From the NCBI GenBank assembly GCA_026929865.2, contig CM049410.1, positions 8,674,501 to 8,738,500 of the forward strand: a stretch of DNA of 64,000 bases. Direction: 5' to 3'. This DNA comes from Hyperoplus lanceolatus. Its lineage: Eukaryota > Chordata > Actinopteri > Uranoscopiformes > Ammodytidae. The translations under genes and the position numbers were made by a program. Below, one piece after another: positions 58,930 to 64,000 of this stretch; position 1 is the first letter of the stretch, and every line of letters begins with the position of its first letter. The notes beneath the pieces were generated by a model. The model worked only from the letters and a program-made list of their open reading frames with translations. It did no database searches and was not told the DNA's origin.

Positions 58930-59720
58930 AAAGGGTTACTGTGGCCAGTAAGAAGCCCCATTACGGGTAAACTAAGCACACATGTTTTGTTGTATTTTAT
59001 TTACTTTTAGCCATGTTTTTTATAATCTTATTTTTATGTTGTAGAGTGGAAGTCCCTCACCCCTCCTTCCTGAATTGCTGGGCCACAGGCAGGACTAGTG
59101 TGTATGTTGAGGATACGCATACAAAGTAGGCTCATCTACATTGTGAGAATATTTGCTGATTATACCATCGTTTTGTTCTTTTAAAAAGGGACCAGGCCAG
59201 CCACTGTTTTCTACTGTTTTTATATTTTCTTTATGTTTGTCTGTTTTTATTTTGGGTAGAACCCATCAGTAGCTCTTATGTCTAGAATTTTGTGACTCAG
59301 ATTACTCTCCTTCTACATTTCAGGGATCTCTGTACAAGACTGGGCCCGTGGCAACACATGTCTAAGCTTTCTGTGGTGGGACTGCACGGTTTGACACTTT
59401 ATTGTACTGCTAAATGCACATTTCTTATTATTTACTTCTTATGTTACATATGTTTGTAGATAGTGCATGTGTTTTCCCTTTTTGTTTGGTGTTGGCTTTT
59501 GTTGCTTTCGTTTCTTTTGTCCTCCACAGTGGCTATTCAGCGTGCACGCACGGACCAGACCTTTTTATACCAAAAGGAGAGTAATGCTGTCATCTGAGAC
59601 GTCTACTATTGCATCCCTCTCTTAAGAGGGTTTTAATCTATAGTCTTCAATAAATAAGATATATTTTTGCACCAATTCATGCCTCCATGTGATTGTTCAT
59701 GTTAGGGGAAGATACATCGG
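58930..59720 (+). mobile_element. Possible LTR upstream of gag
   Basis: This region precedes a gag-like ORF and has LTR-like signals: TTTTTATACC at about 59560 as a TATA box and AATAAATAAGA at about 59650 as a poly(A) signal. I could not fix the LTR ends, primer-binding site or a second LTR, so the call is tentative. Confidence 0.4.
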
Positions 59721-60084
59721 TAAAAAAGACACACTCATAGCTAATGTAAACGGGTTCCTCCTGCCCATCAAATTGGAGGTGGCGTTGTCAGGCATAGAAG
59801 GCAATATCTTACCTATGGTTACCACATTGTTGGCGTTGTCGGCAGGATTTATTAAAGGGGCATGAATTCCTGCATTTGTTTTGTTTGCTTTCCTTGTTTT
59901 TTTTGGTTGAAATAGAAACAGTGGCTGGAGCTGGACGTCGGGACACAGATGCTGGGATGCAGATGAACCTGTAATGGGATCCAAAGGCCGGTGACAACAA
60001 ATTGACTCCATTGTTGGATTCCCTCTATTCTGATAATACCTAACTGTGTATCTCATTTCTGTTGTTGTAAACCACCCTACAGAA

Positions 60085-60862
60085 ATGAGTGTCGATCAGG
60101 AAGTAGAGGAACTTTTGGCTCTTCGTGAAGAGGTACAGAGACTACGAGTGGCTAATGAGCAATTCGTTCAAGAAAGAGGTGCCAATTCAGGTGCAGGCAC
60201 TAGTTTTGCTAGTACAAGTGCTAATGCTAGTGGGCTACCCCCCCAACGAAAATGTATCTTCACCCAACCAGACTGTTGCACAATCTGGACGTTTGGTATT
60301 TATTCAGAGGGAGAGAAAGTGCCCCCACTTTTCAGGCTCAAAATCAAAGGTTGACTTGTCCATTTACGATTGGGTAGAACATGTAGAGTCCTCCCTAAGA
60401 GATCGGCATGACTGCCAGAGAAAAGGCCCTCTTTCTGTGTGACCATTTGGAAGGGGAAGCAAAAGCGGAAATCAGGTTTCGTTCATTGGCAGAGCGGGAG
60501 AACCCAGAAACAATATCTACTATCTTAAAAGAGCTATATGGTTCCTCTTCTTCCTTTGTTAGCCTGCAAAAACAATTATTTGATAGAAAACAGAAAGATG
60601 TGGAGTCTTTAAATGAGTTCTCTCATTCATTGTGGGCATTGATTGAAGACATTAAGCGTGCTTTCCCAAATAGGTTGACACACCCAGATGTGTTGGCCAG
60701 AGACCAGTTTGTCATTTGCGTGATGTATCCTTACGCAGAGAGTTGAAGAGTCTTGTAAGGCAACGTCCATTAATCTCCTTCCTAGAACTGAGGAAGGAAG
60801 CTATCAGATGGGCTGAGGAGGGTGAGAAACCTCCTGGGCATGCACGAGCTGGGCTCCATCAC
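60085..60862 (+). pseudogene. Ty3/gypsy-like gag remnant
   Basis: The frame opens at ATG 60085 with a coiled-coil start (MSVDQEVEELLALREEVQRL). After a frameshift it gives RERKCPHFSGSKSK and SIYDWVEHVESSLRDRHD. After another it gives EKALFLCDHLEGEAKAEIRF, ILKELYGSSSSFVSLQKQLF, FSHSLWALIEDIKRAFP and DVLARDQFV. A further shift gives ELRKEAIRWAEEGEKPPGHA. This matches the capsid region of fish Ty3/gypsy-type Gag. At least three frameshifts make it inactive. The rest of the element (pol) is absent because an L2-like LINE follows at once. Confidence 0.75.
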
Positions 60863-63800
60863 TGTAAGTAAGTAAGTAAAATTTATTTATAAAAGCACAT
60901 TTATAACAGTTTTCACTGACCAAAGTGCTGTACATAGTGCATTCAGTAGGCCAACATGAAGGTAAAATAACAACAACAACAATAGAAAAAAAAAAAGATA
61001 AAAATACAAAATACATATAACCCGGACTTCCACACACAAACATATATAGTAGTGTAGAAGTCAGATAGCTAATGGGGAGGGAAAGCCAGGGTGTACAGAT
61101 GGGTTTTGAGCCTTGATTTAAAGGCAGTAATGGAGGGGGCATCACGTATGTCAGGTGGCAGTTGGTTCCACAAGCGTGGGGCAGCTACCGCAAAGGCCCG
61201 GTCACCTTTTTGTTTTAGTCTGGATCGGGGGATGTGGAGAAGACCCTTATTGGAGGATCTTAGGGTCCTAGGGGCTGAGTGGGGGTGTACAAGATCCGCT
61301 ATATAAGATGGGGCCTGACCATTGAGGGCTTTGAAAATCATGAGAACTGTCTTGAAAATGATCCTATGTTGTACAGGCAGCCAGTGAAGGGAAGCAAGAA
61401 CGGGTGTGATGTGTTCCCACTTTTTTGACCCAGTCAACAGTCTTGCTGCTGCATTCTGGACTATTTGGAGGCGTGATATGAGGGACTGAGGGAGACCAAG
61501 GTAGAGGGAGTTACAGTAATCCAGCCGTGATGTAATGAAAGCATGGATAATTATTTCAAGGTTGTGATATGATAGGGAGTGCTTTATTTTAAAGATGGTT
61601 CTGAGCTGGTAGAAGCTGTTCTTCACTACTGATGAAATTTGTTTTTTAAAGCATAACTCGGAATCAAAAATGACGCCCAGATTTCTAGCAGATGGTTTGA
61701 TGAATGGGGTTAGACTACCTAGGTCAGTGACGATGGGTTTTTTTAATTTGGAGGGGCTAAAGATAATGACTTCTGTTTTGCTGTTGTTAAGCTGGAGGAA
61801 ATTATCCCCCATCCAGTCATTTATCTCCTTGAGACACTCTTGGAGCGTCTGAAGGCAGTCCCCGGATCTCAGAGGGAGATATAATTGTGAGTCGTCGGCA
61901 TAGAAGTGGAATGACAGGTTATATTTTCGGATTATATTCCCCAGTGGGAGCATATATAAACAAAACAGGATTGGACCCAGGATGGACCCCTGGGGGACCC
62001 CACAAGACAGAGGAGCAGAGGAGGAGGAGTGCTGACCTATGGACACTGAAAATGATCTGTGGGAGAGGTAGGAGGAGAACCACTGCAGAGCTGAGCCCCT
62101 TATACCAACCCACTGATGGAGACGGGCTAGAAGAGTGGGGTGGTCGACTGTATCGAAGGCAGCACTAAGGTCTAATAAGACTAAGATGGCGTTCTCACCT
62201 GTGTCTAGCGTGAGGAGTAAGTCATTAGACACTTTTAGCAGAGCCGTTTCAGTGCTATGGCGTGCCTTAAAGCCAGACTGAAAGGGCTCCAAGACATTGG
62301 CAGAGTTGAGAAATGGCAATACTTGAGAGAGGACTGCTTTTTCCAGAATTTTTGAAATGAATGGTAGTTTCGATATTGGACGGAAGTTATTTGGGCAATT
62401 AACATCCAGGTTATGTTTTTTAAGCAACGGCTGGACAACCGCGTGCTTGAAACATGAGGGAACAGTAGCAGAGACAAGGCATGTGTTTATAATGATCAGA
62501 ATGCTTGAACCGATGGTTTCAATGGCGTCTTTGATGATCTGAGAGGGGATAGCATCATTGGGGGATGAAGAGGGTTTCATGTGCTTGATAATATCTCTCA
62601 GATCATCAAGGGTCACTGGTGAAAATTTTTCAAATATAGCTGTAACAGCTGGGGGACACGGTGAAGTGCTGGAAGCAGAGGGGGTAAAAGACAGTTTTAT
62701 GTTTTTTATTTTATCAATAAAAAACTTTAAAAAAGTTTCACAAATGCCTGTGGATGACTCGGCCTCTGGGGAGACTTTGGGGTTAATAATTGAGTTGATG
62801 GTACTAAAAAAGGATTTTCGGTCTGTTAGAGTGTTTGTTAATAATATCTGAGAAATGTTTGGCTCTGGCTTTCTTAGCCGCTGTCTGGAAGGCTGCTAAT
62901 GAATTTCTGAAAATGTCAAGAGAGATGGTAAGTCTATCCTTGTTCCATTTCCGCTCAGCTCTACGACAAGCCTGCCTGAGAGAGCGGGTTGTGTCATCAA
63001 GCCAGGGTTGTGACTTAGGTTTGGGATGTCTGAGTTTAAGGGGAGCAATAGAATCTAAAATGTTAGAGCAAGATGAGTTAAATAGAGACACTAAGTCATC
63101 AATGCTGCAAGGAAGCTCATTTGCAGTAGAAATGGAGCTAGCCACATCATTACTCAGGAAACATTCAGAGAGATGACTAGCAGTGAAAGAGTTAATGTAA
63201 CGAGACAAGCGACCTGGGGACTTAGCTACAGACAGAGAGTTTGGTAGGTTAACATTAAACACAATGGGTTTATGGTCAGAGATGGACGCATCCTCAATAA
63301 GCACATTGTCAACAGAAAACCCATACGATAGAATTAAATCAAGGGTGTGACCAAGTACATGGGTAGGCTGATTAATGTGTTGCAACAGACCAAACGAATC
63401 AATGACATGACAAAATTCTTTAACCAGGGGTTTATCCGGACAACAAACATGGATATTGAAATCGCCTAAAATCAACAAACGATCATACGATGTGATAAAA
63501 TCAGATAAAAAGTCTGTGAACTCTTTAATGAAGTCTTTGTTTGGTTTAGGAGGCCTGTAAACCAAGGCGCACACTAAGGGGGTTGTAATGGATTCCACTT
63601 TTACGCACTGGATTTCGAAAGTGGAATAAGTCCCAACAGGTAGCGTCAGTAATTTAAAATTGTTCTTAAAAATCATTGCAATGCCGCCACCCCTTCCAGT
63701 GCTCCTAGGCGTGCTAATGAATGAGCAGTTAGTTGGACAAATTTCACCAAAAATTGATGACTCACCGGCTCCAGTGCTTATCCATGTCTCGGTTAAAAAT

Positions 63801-64000
63801 AGTATATCCAGGTGTCGTTGAATGAAGAAGTCCTTCAGAATGAACGTTTTAGATGAAACAGACCTCGCGTTAAGCAGTGCCAGTTTTGCGGTGAGGTGTT
63901 CCGGGGTTTTTGGACATCGGGCGTATTCTAATGGGCGAATGTTGTGGAAATTCACACCGCCGCCTCGGACCCGCAGTCTTGGAAGAGCCGGGCTGACGGT
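60863..64000 (-). mobile_element. L2-clade LINE, 5' end outside the window
   Basis: The 3' end is marked by (GTAA)n at 60867-60880 on the plus strand, the short tandem tail usual for L2/CR1 elements. There is no poly(A). 3.1 kb lie in the window and the element continues past 64000. It is inserted into the gag region of an LTR element. Confidence 0.9.
61069..63955 (-). pseudogene. L2 LINE ORF2: endonuclease and reverse transcriptase
   Basis: The first frame (62804-63955) encodes an AP-like endonuclease: LLNARSV, LTETWIS, GRGGGIAM, ILGDFNIH, THTLDLILS-type and SISDHKPIVF motifs. A one-base change in a T6 run near 62805 ends it. The second frame (to 61069) carries the RT: NNFRPISKLPFISKILEK, GFKARHSTETALLKV, LLDLSAAFDTVDH, GVPQGSILGPILF and the catalytic FYADDSQLY. 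The C-terminus (APRLWNQLPPDIRDAPSITA) is typical of L2. Apart from the one frameshift it is largely intact, so the copy is fairly young. The frameshift could be a homopolymer error. Confidence 0.92.

Overview
This window looks like nuclear DNA from a teleost fish. The evidence is a vertebrate-type 5S rRNA tandem array, an 18-exon gene of the vertebrate TTC39 family, a spliced alpha-tubulin gene, and a dense load of fish-type transposable elements (L1- and L2-clade LINEs, Tc1, hAT, PIF/Harbinger-like and TTAA-type elements). I cannot name the species. All calls come from reading the sequence; no database search was run.

Region 1 (1-18839) is a 5S rDNA locus with foreign DNA inside it. The window opens in a 5S spacer. 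The next 5S gene (from 189) is present only as homopolymer-rich noise that still holds 5S bases in the right register. Between this and a 5S relic at 15682-15712 lies a minus-strand gene of the DUF6729 type: two C2H2 zinc fingers, Cys-rich motifs, and DGTRK, ADNNCC and DIRHW motifs resembling a DDE-type transposase core. Its ten exons give one open frame of 1,428 codons, but an L1-like LINE (5265-13359) sits inside exon 3, flanked by a 13-bp target duplication. A 2.4-kb DNA transposon sits inside that LINE. A 194-bp tandem repeat lies just upstream of the gene. A MITE (15713-16562) is sandwiched between two broken 5S genes. Four complete and one truncated 5S genes follow, in units of 475-477 bp.

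Region 2 (18840-33300) is a transposon graveyard. At 21582-26105 a small MADF-like minus-strand gene is interrupted by a Harbinger-like element, which holds a hAT element, which holds a LINE 3' end. Further hAT, Mutator-like and long-inverted-repeat elements follow, plus a 5S fragment that has left the array (29966-30480).

Region 3 (33300-45700) holds ttc39a on the minus strand, 18 coding exons and 564 codons. Intron 13 has complementary (AC)n and (GU)n repeats next to its 5' and 3' splice sites. A hAT MITE lies in the last intron.

Region 4 (45700-55000) is intergenic and repeat-rich: a 1.3-kb TIR element, a minisatellite, a hAT with a TTAA element inside it, and a Tc1 element carrying both a second, internally deleted Tc1 and a third copy of the MITE seen in region 1.

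Region 5 (55000-64000) holds a four-exon alpha-tubulin gene (minus, 446 codons) with a TATA and two CCAAT boxes, then a decayed hAT composite, a decayed LTR-retrotransposon gag region (plus), and an L2-like LINE (minus) that runs off the window end.
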